A DNA stretch of 64,000 bases from Thalassotalea sp. G2M2-11 (GCF_017168195.1 NZ_JADNYL010000004.1:1-64000), one strand, 5' to 3'. Positions 1-10,508 are shown, counted from the first letter of the stretch. The notes: a model not told the origin generated them from the sequence alone. Numbers and translations are program-made.

Positions 1-140
1 GAATTAACATCATGTGAGTGTCCACACAAATTGCATGATAACTAATTGTTAAAGAGTGACATCGGATTCGATGTCGAAAGCTAAATCGCATTCGTTTAAC
101 TTCCTTGCTTCAGTGAGGTTCTAGCCCTTGCCTGAAACGA
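1..140 (-). promoter_or_regulatory. rrn leader: rRNA operon leader, upstream of a 16S rRNA gene beyond the left edge
   Basis: Read on the minus strand, the first 57 bases contain CTCTTTAACAA followed about 20 bases later by TTGTGTGGACACTC. This closely matches the arrangement I recall just before the mature 16S rRNA of E. coli (boxA, then the GTGTGGGCACTC segment). The transcript would therefore run leftwards into a 16S gene that starts just outside the window. No mature rRNA sequence is present here. The two tandem promoters and the boxB/boxA elements listed separately support this. Confidence 0.85.
46..75 (-). promoter_or_regulatory. boxB-like hairpin and boxA antitermination element of the rrn leader
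   Basis: On the minus strand a perfect 7-bp hairpin (GACATCG, loop AATC, CGATGTC; positions 58-75) is followed directly by CTCTTTAACAA at 46-56. The order boxB then boxA is that of rRNA antitermination (nut-like) sites bound by NusB/NusE and associated factors. The boxA core CTCTTTAACA matches the E. coli rrn boxA. Confidence 0.8.
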
Positions 141-175
141 GATGCGCATTCTACGCGTCTCAGTTTTGATGTCAA
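141..175 (-). promoter_or_regulatory. rrn promoter P2 (proximal)
   Basis: The minus strand reads TTGACA (175-170), a 16-bp spacer, TAGAAT (153-148) and a GCGCATC discriminator. The perfect -35, short spacer and GC-rich discriminator are typical of growth-rate and ppGpp controlled rRNA promoters. An A/T-only stretch upstream (about 181-205) looks like an UP element. Initiation would be near position 141. Confidence 0.85.
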
Positions 176-288
176 CAAGTTTTTGAAAATTTATTTAAAA
201 AGTTTTCTTAACTTATCTGAGCTGTTTAACCAGTAAAACCACCAACTAAACTTATCAAAACGCTTCTCTGGGATGTCCCTGAGAAGTG

Positions 289-323
289 GATGCGCATTTT
301 AGGGATTTTTACGCCCACGTCAA
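289..323 (-). promoter_or_regulatory. rrn promoter P1 (distal)
   Basis: The minus strand reads TTGACG (323-318), a 16-bp spacer, TAAAAT (301-296) and GCGCATCC. It shares the 16-bp spacer and GCGCATC discriminator with the proximal promoter, so the two form a tandem rrn promoter pair about 148 bp apart. AT-rich sequence lies upstream at about 330-380. The rest of the region up to 550 shows no gene; it must also hold the promoter of the next plus-strand gene, which I could not define. Confidence 0.8.
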
Positions 324-550
324 CCACTAATTTCAATTATTTTAAATTATTTGATTGTTTGTTTTATTTTTATACAAGCCTTGTCTTTATTGACATTTAT
401 CACACAAAATAAGATGAATTTATCGGCACTTATCTGTCAATGATATTTTATTATGTAATGGTTAATATTCTGTGTAAAAATTCGCATTTATGATAATTAA
501 AGCTTAGTCTTTTTATCATTCACTCAAAAAATTCAAATAAGAGGTTCACA

Positions 551-1093
551 ATGAAGCAACATAACTTGCGTTCGTATAAGGGGGTTACCCCAAAAATAGG
601 TAATAATACTTATATTGACGACAGTGCTGTTTTGGTTGGTGATATTAGCATAGGGAATGACTCAAGTATCTGGCCATTAGTTGCAGCACGTGGTGATGTG
701 AACAAGATGACGATCGGTGACCGAACCAATATTCAAGACGGAAGTATATTGCATTTAACCCGATTTTCTAATGCACATCCCAATGGTTTTCCACTTATCA
801 TAGGCGATGATGTAACCATAGGTCATCAATGTATGCTACATGGCTGTACTATTGGTAATAGAGTACTTGTTGGAATGGGAGCTATTGTTTTAGACGGTGC
901 TGTTGTTGAAGACGATGTTTTTATCGGTGCAGGAACCGTGGTGCCTCCGAATAAGACATTAAAGAGTGGCTTCCTTTATGTAGGTAACCCAATGAAAGAA
1001 GCGCGGCCGCTAAAAGAAGGTGAAATTGCTTTTTTAAAAGAGTCTGCGCTTAATTACGTCACATTAAAAAATGATTATTTAGCAGAAGAATGA
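551..1093 (+). CDS. yrdA: Gamma-carbonic anhydrase family protein (YrdA type)
   Basis: The 180-residue product is a left-handed beta-helix of hexapeptide repeats covering roughly residues 15-145. The three zinc-ligand histidines of the gamma-carbonic anhydrase family can be placed at H68 (ILHLT), H92 (GHQ) and H97 (LHG), with the conserved RGD-type Arg47/Asp49 earlier. Family members are cytosolic trimers; E. coli YrdA binds metal but its physiological reaction is uncertain, so carbonic anhydrase activity is an inference. The start has a GAGG Shine-Dalgarno 8 bases upstream. It lies convergent to the aroE-DUF1488 pair, the same neighbourhood as E. coli yrdA/yrdB/aroE. Confidence 0.9.
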   Translation: MKQHNLRSYKGVTPKIGNNTYIDDSAVLVGDISIGNDSSIWPLVAARGDVNKMTIGDRTNIQDGSILHLTRFSNAHPNGFPLIIGDDVTIGHQCMLHGCTIGNRVLVGMGAIVLDGAVVEDDVFIGAGTVVPPNKTLKSGFLYVGNPMKEARPLKEGEIAFLKESALNYVTLKNDYLAEE

Positions 1094-1100
1094 AGTATCG

Positions 1101-1331
1101 TTATATATTAATGTGAACTTCCCCTCCCTCTGGTTCATTTTTTTCGAACCAGAGTTCGGCGATTTCTTCTAAATCGTATTTAGTGCAGCTATCTATTTCT
1201 GTTGTGCGCGCCAAGCCCAACGAGTGAAAATAAATAGTAATGATTTGACCTGAAATCACTCCTGTCATACTCCATGCCTGATGGACATGATTAAAATTCA
1301 AGTCATCATTAAACAAAATAGCTTGATTCAT
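1101..1331 (-). CDS. DUF1488 family small protein (YrdB-like)
   Basis: This 76-residue protein of unknown function matches the DUF1488 family in length and in its acidic C-terminal part (EIAELWFEKN). I chose the ATG at 1331 rather than an upstream in-frame start because it has a strong AAGGAG Shine-Dalgarno and shares one base with the aroE stop (TGATG), showing translational coupling. E. coli carries a similar small gene, yrdB, directly after aroE. No catalytic motif or membrane segment is visible. Function unknown. Confidence 0.85.
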   Translation of the reverse strand: MNQAILFNDDLNFNHVHQAWSMTGVISGQIITIYFHSLGLARTTEIDSCTKYDLEEIAELWFEKNEPEGGEVHINI

Positions 1332-2143
1332 CACTGCATCTCCTTTCTTAATTGACACAACACTTGCTCAGGCTGAGGTTTAACTTGACGCCAGATTTCA
1401 AAACTAACCGCCGCCTGCCCCACTAGCATGCCCAATCCATCAATTGCCTTCTTCACTTGCCGATCATGAGCTAATTGTAAAAAAGGTGTGAGTGATGGGC
1501 CATAAGACATATCGTAACAACTCACATGTTTATCTAGCAATTGTTCAGGGATTGCCAAAGATTTTCCATTTAAGCCTGCCGAAGTCGCATTGATGATCAC
1601 ATCAAATTTTGCATCGCTCAATTGCTCAAATGAACAAGCTGATAGTGGCTTATCTGGATACTGGGCAACTATTGTTTGTGCATTAGCTAATGTTCGGTTT
1701 GCAATAACTAATTGTTTAGGGTCTTGCTCTAATAAGGAAGGTACAACGCCTTTAGCAGCCCCACCCGCACCAAGCAACAAAACATTTTGCTGTGCAAGTT
1801 TTACATTGTTCGCGATTAAGTCATTAACTAAACCATCACCATCTGTAGTATCACCAAGAATTTTTCCCTTCACAAAAGAGAGAGTATTTACTGAGCCAGC
1901 AAGTTGTGCCCTTTCACTTAATTGATCACATAATGCCATCGCCTGCTCTTTAAAAGGAGCGGTAACATTGGCACCTTTACCACCCGACTCAGCAAAAGCT
2001 TGCACCGTATCAACAAATTTATCTAGTGCGACTAATTCACTTTGATAATTTAGTTGTTGGTTGGTTTGCTCGGCAAACCGTTGATGAATGAAAGGTGAAC
2101 GCGATTGTTTGATCGGATTACCATAAACGCGATACTGATCCAT
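1331..2143 (-). CDS. aroE: Shikimate dehydrogenase
   Basis: Reduces 3-dehydroshikimate to shikimate with NADPH in aromatic amino acid synthesis. The 270-residue protein starts MDQYRVYGNPI; an in-frame extension to 2194 lacks family similarity and was trimmed. Visible motifs are the shikimate-binding SRSP (14-17), TAPFK with the catalytic Lys65, DTTDGDG with the catalytic Asp near 101, the NADP-binding GAGGAA (125-130) and NRT (149-151) preferring NADP. Its stop codon overlaps the start of the DUF1488 gene by one base. In many gammaproteobacteria aroE directly follows tsaC and hemF; here 2.5 kb of other genes separates them. Confidence 0.96.
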   Translation of the reverse strand: MDQYRVYGNPIKQSRSPFIHQRFAEQTNQQLNYQSELVALDKFVDTVQAFAESGGKGANVTAPFKEQAMALCDQLSERAQLAGSVNTLSFVKGKILGDTTDGDGLVNDLIANNVKLAQQNVLLLGAGGAAKGVVPSLLEQDPKQLVIANRTLANAQTIVAQYPDKPLSACSFEQLSDAKFDVIINATSAGLNGKSLAIPEQLLDKHVSCYDMSYGPSLTPFLQLAHDRQVKKAIDGLGMLVGQAAVSFEIWRQVKPQPEQVLCQLRKEMQ

Positions 2144-2205
2144 ATACTTACTGTCATTAAAATTAGAAAGCTTGAGAATATCGCAATCTGGCAAAGATAA
2201 AAACT

Positions 2206-2246
2206 AAAAAAGCTGTGCTTTACCATGGTTTAACACAGCTTTTTAT
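2206..2246 (-). terminator. Rho-independent terminator downstream of ompW
   Basis: An 11-bp stem (2207-2217 paired with 2234-2244, core AGCTGTG/CACAGCT) with a 16-base loop is flanked by A-runs and T-runs on both sides. It lies 22 bases past the ompW stop on the minus strand. The T-tract on the opposite side could also serve plus-strand transcripts, but none ends here. Confidence 0.8.
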
Positions 2247-2267
2247 TATGTCTTAGTTGTTTTTCAA

Positions 2268-2969
2268 CTAAAATTTATAACCTAACATCACCGAATATGC
2301 CATAGGGTCAACAGATATGTCGGAAGAAGCTTTTATCACATCACCAATCTTAAAGTTCGCTTCGGTATCAATATCGATATATCGTACAGACGCATTAATA
2401 TGCCAGTTATCATCCAGTTGGAAATCAACACCAAATTGAGCAGATAAGCCTATTGAGCTGTCTAAATTAATATGATTAAACCCGAGTGATTTAGGTGCCG
2501 ATTTAAACTTTTCATCAAAGAAAACAGTGTAGTTAACACCAACCCCAACGTAAGGTTGTACCGCCGATTCAGTATCAAAGTAATATAATGCACTGACCGT
2601 TGGCGGCAAATGCGTCACTTCTGCTAATGTGACACCATCAACATCAACACCAAATATTCCTTCAGAAATACCTTGCATATCATGAATCTTAACATCATGA
2701 GTAAAAGGTGTTGCAGCTACCACTTCAACCGCCCAGTTATTATCATAAAAGTAAATAAAATTTAGACCTGGTTGACTGTTATCATTAACAGACACCGTTA
2801 ATGGTGTCTCTCCGCCCAATGCTTCAACGTACACCCCCGCTTTATCACTGCTTGGCTTGACGTTGATTACTCCTCCACGAACTACCATGTCGCCAGCTTG
2901 ATATTGATTAGCCGCTGCCGCTAATGATAAAGAGGATAATATTGCGAAAGTAAGTAAGTGCTTTTTCAT
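2268..2969 (-). CDS. ompW: OmpW family outer-membrane protein
   Basis: The 233-residue protein has a signal peptide (about residues 1-20, ending AAA-N) and an eight-stranded barrel pattern ending in aromatic KF (final residues YSVMLGYKF), the usual BAM recognition ending. Family features include YQAGDMVVRGG at the mature N-terminus and VQPYVGVGVNYT in the middle. OmpW proteins form small hydrophobic channels in the outer membrane. E. coli ompW responds to oxygen through FNR; two FNR-like sites lie upstream here. It is monocistronic, with its own terminator. Confidence 0.93.
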   Translation of the reverse strand: MKKHLLTFAILSSLSLAAAANQYQAGDMVVRGGVINVKPSSDKAGVYVEALGGETPLTVSVNDNSQPGLNFIYFYDNNWAVEVVAATPFTHDVKIHDMQGISEGIFGVDVDGVTLAEVTHLPPTVSALYYFDTESAVQPYVGVGVNYTVFFDEKFKSAPKSLGFNHINLDSSIGLSAQFGVDFQLDDNWHINASVRYIDIDTEANFKIGDVIKASSDISVDPMAYSVMLGYKF

Positions 2970-3011
2970 AATCTATTTCCATATTTTTTGTAAGGTTATT
3001 AATTGTTGCGC

Positions 3012-3052
3012 ATTTTAACGCCTACCTAATAGAAAATATTGATCTGGCACAA
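3012..3052 (-). promoter_or_regulatory. Candidate ompW promoter with FNR-like half site
   Basis: The minus strand carries TAAAAT (3017-3012) followed by GCGC, a plausible -10. There is no good -35. Instead TTGATctggCACAA at 3039-3052, a perfect FNR half site plus a degenerate one, is centred about 40 bases upstream of the inferred start, the class II activator position. Inferred from pattern only. Confidence 0.4.
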
Positions 3053-3120
3053 ACTCTGTGAGCAATATCATTTTTTATTAATAAAAACTCTATGTTGCGG
3101 TATTTTATTCATATATCTAT

Positions 3121-3134
3121 GTGATATATATCAA
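3121..3134. promoter_or_regulatory. FNR-box-like palindrome upstream of ompW
   Basis: GTGATATATATCAA matches the FNR consensus TTGAT-N4-ATCAA at nine of ten specified bases. It lies between dgkA and ompW, about 122 bases upstream of the inferred ompW transcription start and about 45 bases past the dgkA stop, so it most likely serves ompW. The first G also makes it a partial CRP-like site. Confidence 0.45.
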
Positions 3135-3178
3135 CTTTTATTGTTTGTGAAGGAAAAAGAAAAGCAATTTAGTTAAGG

Positions 3179-3574
3179 CTATAAAAGCGTATATGTTTTA
3201 TAGCCCCACACCAGTAGAAAATAGCAAATAGCCACAAACACTGCGGCAGAGCCTAGATCTTTTGCTCGACCACTTAATTCATGATAATCAAAACTAATTC
3301 TATCTATCGCAGCTTCGATACCTGAATTAAGTAACTCAGTGATAAGTACGGCAAAAATACCTGAGGCTAGCAGGCAAAACTCAACAAAGTCATTTGCAAT
3401 AAAAAACGCGGTTGGTAATAGTATGATGGTTAAAAAAACTTCTTGTCGAAAAGCAATTTCATTTTTGTAGGCAGCGACCAACCCGGCAAGACTATGGCGA
3501 ATTGCCGGAGTAATTCGACCTAAGTGGGTCTGTTGTTGATTTATTGACAAATCATCAATCCTAACTAAGCTCAA
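3179..3574 (-). CDS. dgkA: Diacylglycerol kinase (prokaryotic DgkA)
   Basis: Phosphorylates diacylglycerol released by membrane-derived glycan turnover, returning phosphatidate to phospholipid synthesis. It is an inner-membrane trimer in E. coli. The 131-residue protein has three transmembrane helices and the signature ELLNSGIEAAIDR (80-92) with catalytic Glu80, Asn83 and Glu87, followed by HELSGRAKDLGSAAV (98-112). It is about 9 residues longer than the E. coli enzyme at the N-terminus. It is divergent from the diguanylate cyclase gene with an 89-base gap. Confidence 0.95.
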   Translation of the reverse strand: MSLVRIDDLSINQQQTHLGRITPAIRHSLAGLVAAYKNEIAFRQEVFLTIILLPTAFFIANDFVEFCLLASGIFAVLITELLNSGIEAAIDRISFDYHELSGRAKDLGSAAVFVAICYFLLVWGYKTYTLL

Positions 3575-3663
3575 AAATAATAGTAGATAAATTACTTCCA
3601 GAGAACACAGAAGTTAATCCATGTCATTATTCTACTCTCACAATACGGACAGATACTATTACA

Positions 3664-6091
<2,428 letters not shown>

Positions 6092-6182
6092 AATTTTTAC
6101 ACCAGTTAACCACTCAATTGCCGTTATTATACGGTTTTTTAGTTTAGGTGCATTAAGTTATTAGTAGTCAATTTCCGTTGGC

Positions 6183-6234
6183 AAAAACAAAAAACACACA
6201 GGCACTAAGTGAATAGTCACTTACCATCTGTGTG
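6183..6234 (-). terminator. Terminator of the acyl-CoA synthetase gene
   Basis: On the minus strand, CACACAG (6234-6228) pairs with CTGTGTG (6201-6195), enclosing a second perfect 7-bp hairpin (TAAGTGA 6206-6212 with TCACTTA 6217-6223). A long T-rich tail follows (complement of the A-rich 6182-6194). It lies 30 bases past the stop codon. Confidence 0.8.
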
Positions 6235-6264
6235 CTACTATAGTTAATGTCCATTGAGCTAGTT

Positions 6265-7896
6265 CTATTGCTCAAATAATTGCTTTACCTTTTCTCTTAA
6301 CACAAATTTTTGGATTTTACCTGTTGATGTTTTCGGTAATTCACTAAAAACAATGGATTTTGGTGCTTTAAAATTAGCAATATGTTCTCGACAAAAGCTA
6401 ATAATATCTTCTTCGGTGGCAGACTTCCCTGCCTTTAAGCCAACAAAGGCACAAGGGGTTTCTCCCCATTTTTCATCTTTACGTGCAACCACCGCAGCTT
6501 CCATAATTGCAGGGTGCTGATATAAAACACTTTCGACTTCAACAGATGAAATATTTTCACCTCCTGAGATAATAATGTCTTTTGAACGATCTCTTATTTC
6601 AATAAAGCCATCAGGATGCTTAACCGCTAAATCACCCGAGTGGAACCAACCATGTTTGAACGACTCCACAGTGGCGGTATCATTTTTCAAATAACCTTTC
6701 ATAGTGGTGTTACCTCGAAACATGATTTCACCAATCGTTTCAGCATCAGCTGGCACAGGTTGCATTGTATCAGGATCAAGTACATCCACTTCTTCTTGTG
6801 TTGGATAACGCACACCTTGACGAGCTTTTAATGCCGCACGCTCATCGTCATCGCGCTCATTCCATTCAGATTTCCATTCGCTCACCACACATGGGCCATA
6901 CACTTCTGTTAAACCATAGCCTTGTGTAATGTCAAAACCACGCCTTTCCATCCCTTTGATCACTGCAGCGGGTGGTGGCGCACCGGCGGTTAAAATATTA
7001 ATACCTCGTGGTACTTGATCTAACAACTTATCATCAGCGTTTAAAATCATATTCAATACAATAGGCGCACCACAAAAATGCGTTACTTGATGATCAATTA
7101 AACTATTAACAATGGCATTTACTTCTACTTGGCGTAAACAAACATGGGTTCCCCCCATAGCAACAACCGTCCAAGGAAAACACCAGCCATTACAATGAAA
7201 TAAAGGTAAGGTCCATAAGTACACAGCATTACTCTGCATCGGCCAGATCATATTATTACCTACAGCATTTAAGTAAGCACCACGATGAGAGTAAACCACT
7301 CCTTTCGGGTTACCTGTTGTACCTGAAGTATAATTTAACGCTAAGGCTTGCCATTCATCATGAATAAAGTTGCCTTGATAGTTTTCATCCCCTTCGGCTA
7401 ATAACTCTTGGTATTCTAGGCTACCTATTCGTTCAGCCCCTTCACATTGCACATCATCAATATCAATCACTAAAGGAGTACGCGAGCATAAAGCTAACGC
7501 CTTTTTCACAACAGGCGCAAATGCTGTGTCTGTCAACAGCACATCACATTCACCATGATCTAAAATAAAAGCAATTGCCTGTGCATCAAGTCGAATATTA
7601 ATAGAGTTAAGCACCGCACCAGTGAGAGGAACACCATAATGAGCATCTAAAAATGCGGGTATGTTCGCCGCTAAAATACTCACCGTATCGCCAGGCTTTA
7701 TACCTCGCTGAACTAGCGCAGATGCCAGCTTACGAACATTTTTACGGTACTCTTGATACGTTATACGTGTTTCACCATGAATGATTGCAACTTTATCAGG
7801 GTAAACATCGGCTGTGCGGTTTAAAAAATTAATAGGAGATAATGGTTGGCTGTTAGCAGCAACCTTATCTAATCCTTGAGTATATATATTATGCAT
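6265..7896 (-). CDS. Medium/short-chain acyl-CoA synthetase (AMP-forming)
   Basis: A 543-residue member of the ANL adenylate-forming superfamily, predicted to activate a carboxylic acid to its CoA thioester through an acyl-AMP. The P-loop-like motif YTSGTTGNPKG is at 189-199, GYGLTE at about 329-334, GWFHSGD at about 412 and the C-terminal catalytic lysine motif TSTGKIQKF at about 525. It resembles the AlkK/DmdB-type group, so medium-chain fatty acids or methylmercaptopropionate are possible substrates; I cannot decide between them. AGGAAAGG precedes the ATG. It is monocistronic, and the upstream region carries three phased palindromic sites. Confidence 0.85.
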   Translation of the reverse strand: MHNIYTQGLDKVAANSQPLSPINFLNRTADVYPDKVAIIHGETRITYQEYRKNVRKLASALVQRGIKPGDTVSILAANIPAFLDAHYGVPLTGAVLNSINIRLDAQAIAFILDHGECDVLLTDTAFAPVVKKALALCSRTPLVIDIDDVQCEGAERIGSLEYQELLAEGDENYQGNFIHDEWQALALNYTSGTTGNPKGVVYSHRGAYLNAVGNNMIWPMQSNAVYLWTLPLFHCNGWCFPWTVVAMGGTHVCLRQVEVNAIVNSLIDHQVTHFCGAPIVLNMILNADDKLLDQVPRGINILTAGAPPPAAVIKGMERRGFDITQGYGLTEVYGPCVVSEWKSEWNERDDDERAALKARQGVRYPTQEEVDVLDPDTMQPVPADAETIGEIMFRGNTTMKGYLKNDTATVESFKHGWFHSGDLAVKHPDGFIEIRDRSKDIIISGGENISSVEVESVLYQHPAIMEAAVVARKDEKWGETPCAFVGLKAGKSATEEDIISFCREHIANFKAPKSIVFSELPKTSTGKIQKFVLREKVKQLFEQ

Positions 7897-8252
7897 AACC
7901 TTTCCTCATTCACTTGTAGTGACTTGATCACTTTTATTTTCATTGCTTATAAAGGTTATTCTACTCCGTTATTTTTGATTAAATATTATCCTTTGGTCTA
8001 ATAATGTCGACAATTAATCTTTTTTTTCAGTTATATGAAACACTCTTGTGATAAAAAATGCAGATATTGTCTACAAAATAAGAATATTTTCAGCAAAAGT
8101 AGTTGAGCACTCCCAGCGTTTTGATTGTTTTGTCTACAATTTATCCTTGAGCTATTTCCGTATTAAGCTAAACAAAGGTATAATGCGCGCCTTATTTTCT
8201 AAGTGACGTTAATCACATAACTTACGTTCAATAATTTACAAGGTGAGATATC
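7897..8252. promoter_or_regulatory. Divergent regulatory region between the acyl-CoA synthetase gene and purE
   Basis: No gene is seen. The region holds three near-identical palindromic decamers at 8004-8013 (ATGTCGACAA), 8067-8076 (TTGTCTACAA) and 8130-8139 (TTGTCTACAA), each exactly 63 bp from the next. A strong -10 for purE (TATAAT at 8179-8184 followed by GCGCGC) lacks a clear -35. No convincing PurR box was found. TTGT-N2-ACAA half sites are typical of FCD-type GntR regulators, which is only an inference here. Confidence 0.6.
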
Positions 8253-8735
8253 ATGAAAGTCGGTATTATCATGGGGTCAAAATCAGATTGGCCAACAATG
8301 AAACACGCAGCGGATATGCTTGATTTATTAAATGTGCCGTATGAAACAAAAGTGGTATCTGCTCATCGTACACCGCATTTATTATCAGAATATGCTGAAA
8401 CAGCAAAAGAACGGGGAATTAATGTCATTATTGCTGGTGCTGGTGGTGCTGCTCACTTACCTGGCATGACCGCAGCATACACACCTTTACCTGTTTTAGG
8501 TGTACCTGTTCAATCCAAAGCACTTAGCGGCCAAGACTCGTTATTATCGATTGTTCAAATGCCTAAAGGTATTGCTGTAGGTACATTAGCAATAGGCACT
8601 GCTGGCGCAGCAAACGCTGGCTTACTAGCCGCCCAAATTATTGCTACCCATGATCAGACAGTAATGGCAAATATTGAACAGTTTAGACAAGAACAAACTG
8701 ATAATATTTTAAGTAATCCCAATCCTGCAGAATAG
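8253..8735 (+). CDS. purE: N5-carboxyaminoimidazole ribonucleotide mutase
   Basis: Isomerises N5-CAIR to CAIR in purine synthesis. The 160-residue class I PurE shows [10 protein letters not shown] at the N-terminus, the active-site SAHRTP near residue 45 and [11 protein letters not shown] near residue 72. GGTGAG precedes the ATG. purK follows after 13 bases, so the two-step N5-CAIR route is encoded as an operon, as in other gammaproteobacteria. Confidence 0.97.
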   Translation: MKVGIIMGSKSDWPTMKHAADMLDLLNVPYETKVVSAHRTPHLLSEYAETAKERGINVIIAGAGGAAHLPGMTAAYTPLPVLGVPVQSKALSGQDSLLSIVQMPKGIAVGTLAIGTAGAANAGLLAAQIIATHDQTVMANIEQFRQEQTDNILSNPNPAE

Positions 8736-8748
8736 GCGTTTATCTTCC

Positions 8749-9906
8749 ATGAAAAAAGTGTTGGTATTAGGAGCTGGTCAATTAGCCCGTATGATGGATT
8801 TAGCTGGTGCTCCACTAGGTATGGATATAAAAGCTTTCGATGTTAGAACAAATAAAGTGGTTCATCCTACCGATCCAGAGCATAGTTATGGCGATTTAGC
8901 ACATGGCATTGCTGAGTGTGATGTGATCACCGCAGAATTTGAACATGTGGCTCACCCAATTCTTAATCAATGCCAAAACTCAGGCAAACTAAAGCCAAGT
9001 AGTGAGTCAATAAAAATTGGTGGAGATCGTCGTTTAGAAAAGTCTCTTTTAGAGAGTTGCCAGGTGGCGAATGCTAAACACGCTATTATAGAAAGCAAGG
9101 CTGATTTTGACAGCGCATTAGCACAGCTTGAACTACCAATTATCTTCAAAAGTGCCTTAGAAGGTTATGATGGCAAAGGCCAGTGGCGTTTGAAGTCTGC
9201 CGAGCAAGCTAATCAAATATGGCAAGAAATGTCAGCATTTATCAGCAATGCCACAACAGCTAATCAAGGTATTATTGCCGAGCAAATGGTCCCATTTGAT
9301 CGCGAAGTCTCTATTGTGGGTGCACGCAATACTCATGGGGAGATCGCCGTTTATCCATTGACTGAAAATCATCATACCAACGGGATACTGAGTGTTTCTG
9401 TTGCAGCAACGGTTGATCAGAAGTTACAAGCCCAAGCCTATGAAGTATTTGAAAAACTGGCTAATAAGCTCGATTATATCGGTGTACTTGCCATTGAGTT
9501 TTTCCAAGTAGGTGAACAATTATTAGTGAATGAAATCGCTCCGCGTGTTCATAATTCTGGTCATTGGACACAACAAGGTGCCGATACGTGCCAGTTCGAA
9601 AATCATATGCGCGCAATCTGTGGATTACCTTTAGGTAGTACTCGGTTAGTTCGCCCCACTGCGATGGTGAATATCATTGGTGAAGATAATATTCCTGATG
9701 AGATTTTTTCAATCCCAAGTGTTGCGTTACATTGGTATGATAAAAGTAAACGAGACGGTCGCAAAATGGGTCATATCAATCTCTGCGGCCAAGACGAAGC
9801 TGAATTGGCGCAGCGATTAACACAATTAGCGAAACGGCTTAACACGGAATCATTCCCTGACTTAGCTGACTTTGCTCAGCAGTATTTAGCTAAGGTAGCT
9901 AAATAA
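8749..9906 (+). CDS. purK: N5-carboxyaminoimidazole ribonucleotide synthase
   Basis: ATP-grasp enzyme that carboxylates AIR with bicarbonate, feeding PurE. The 385 residues begin with a Rossmann-like GAGQLARMM (8-16), followed by an ATP-grasp core with KSALEGYDGKGQWRL, EQMVPFDREVSIVGAR and NEIAPRVHNSGHWT, all PurK hallmarks. It is slightly longer than the E. coli protein (355). A strong terminator follows 6 bases after the stop. Confidence 0.96.
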   Translation: MKKVLVLGAGQLARMMDLAGAPLGMDIKAFDVRTNKVVHPTDPEHSYGDLAHGIAECDVITAEFEHVAHPILNQCQNSGKLKPSSESIKIGGDRRLEKSLLESCQVANAKHAIIESKADFDSALAQLELPIIFKSALEGYDGKGQWRLKSAEQANQIWQEMSAFISNATTANQGIIAEQMVPFDREVSIVGARNTHGEIAVYPLTENHHTNGILSVSVAATVDQKLQAQAYEVFEKLANKLDYIGVLAIEFFQVGEQLLVNEIAPRVHNSGHWTQQGADTCQFENHMRAICGLPLGSTRLVRPTAMVNIIGEDNIPDEIFSIPSVALHWYDKSKRDGRKMGHINLCGQDEAELAQRLTQLAKRLNTESFPDLADFAQQYLAKVAK

Positions 9907-9911
9907 CTGAT

Positions 9912-9940
9912 AAAAAAAGCGAGATTATCTCGCTTTTTTT
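9912..9940. terminator. Bidirectional terminator between purK and yrdD
   Basis: A nearly perfect palindrome with GCGAGAT and ATCTCGC arms flanked by seven A and seven T bases lies between the convergent ends of purK and yrdD. The yrdD stop codon overlaps its last two bases. It should terminate transcription from both sides. Confidence 0.9.
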
Positions 9941-10508
9941 ATGTTTGAAAATGACCGCACTTTTTCTGCGCACATTGTAATTTTTCACCGGCTGCCATTT
10001 GTCTTTTTAACAATAAACCATAACCACACTGCTGGCAGCTTCCCGCAACAGGTTGATGATTAACGACAAACTTGCATTTAGGATATTGATCACACGAATA
10101 AAACGTTTTACCAAAGCGATTAGTACGTTCTATTAACTCACCTTGTCTTTTCTTCGCTGCACACTCAGGACATGCCACGCCGGCATCCTCATGGTGCTGT
10201 GTATCTTCAATATGATGACATTGAGGAAAGTTACTACAGCCAATAAACATGCCGTATCGTCCTTGCTTTACCGCGAGTTCATGACCACATTCAGGGCATT
10301 CTGTTCCAGCAAGAATTTTATCTTCTACTTTTTCATGTTCAACCACCGGACGAGTGTACTTACACTCAGGGTAAGAGGCACAGCCAAAAAAAGCCCCTGC
10401 TTTACTATTTTTCACCACCAATTCACTGCCACACTCAGGGCAAACCTCATAGGTTTTCTCCAGTGCATGTTCATGGCGGCTAAATAATGGCTGGTCTGAG
10501 TTAGACAT
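9939..10508 (-). CDS. yrdD: Topoisomerase-type zinc-finger DNA-binding protein
   Basis: The 189-residue protein is made almost entirely of four C4 zinc ribbons resembling the C-terminal domains of topoisomerase I: pairs begin CPECGSELV (about 23), CPECGHELA (about 77), CPECAAKK (about 118) and CQQCGYGL (about 159), with matching distal C-x4/5-C pairs such as CASYPEC and CSNFPQC. The last ribbon ends with CAQKKCGHF. It probably binds single-stranded nucleic acid; no catalytic domain exists. It lies upstream of tsaC in E. coli, whereas here it follows smg and dprA. Confidence 0.9.
   Translation of the reverse strand: MSNSDQPLFSRHEHALEKTYEVCPECGSELVVKNSKAGAFFGCASYPECKYTRPVVEHEKVEDKILAGTECPECGHELAVKQGRYGMFIGCSNFPQCHHIEDTQHHEDAGVACPECAAKKRQGELIERTNRFGKTFYSCDQYPKCKFVVNHQPVAGSCQQCGYGLLLKRQMAAGEKLQCAQKKCGHFQT

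Noticed and set aside
390-418. Plus-strand promoter for yrdA using TTGACA at 390-395
   Set aside because: No acceptable -10 at 15 to 18 bp; the sequence downstream reads GATGAA or similar.
1590-1925. 111-residue open frame antisense to aroE
   Set aside because: Lies wholly inside aroE on the other strand, low complexity, no ribosome binding site; a shadow frame.
8140-8252. PurR operator upstream of purE
   Set aside because: No sequence close to the ACGCAAACGTTTTCGT-type consensus was found between the -10 and the start codon.
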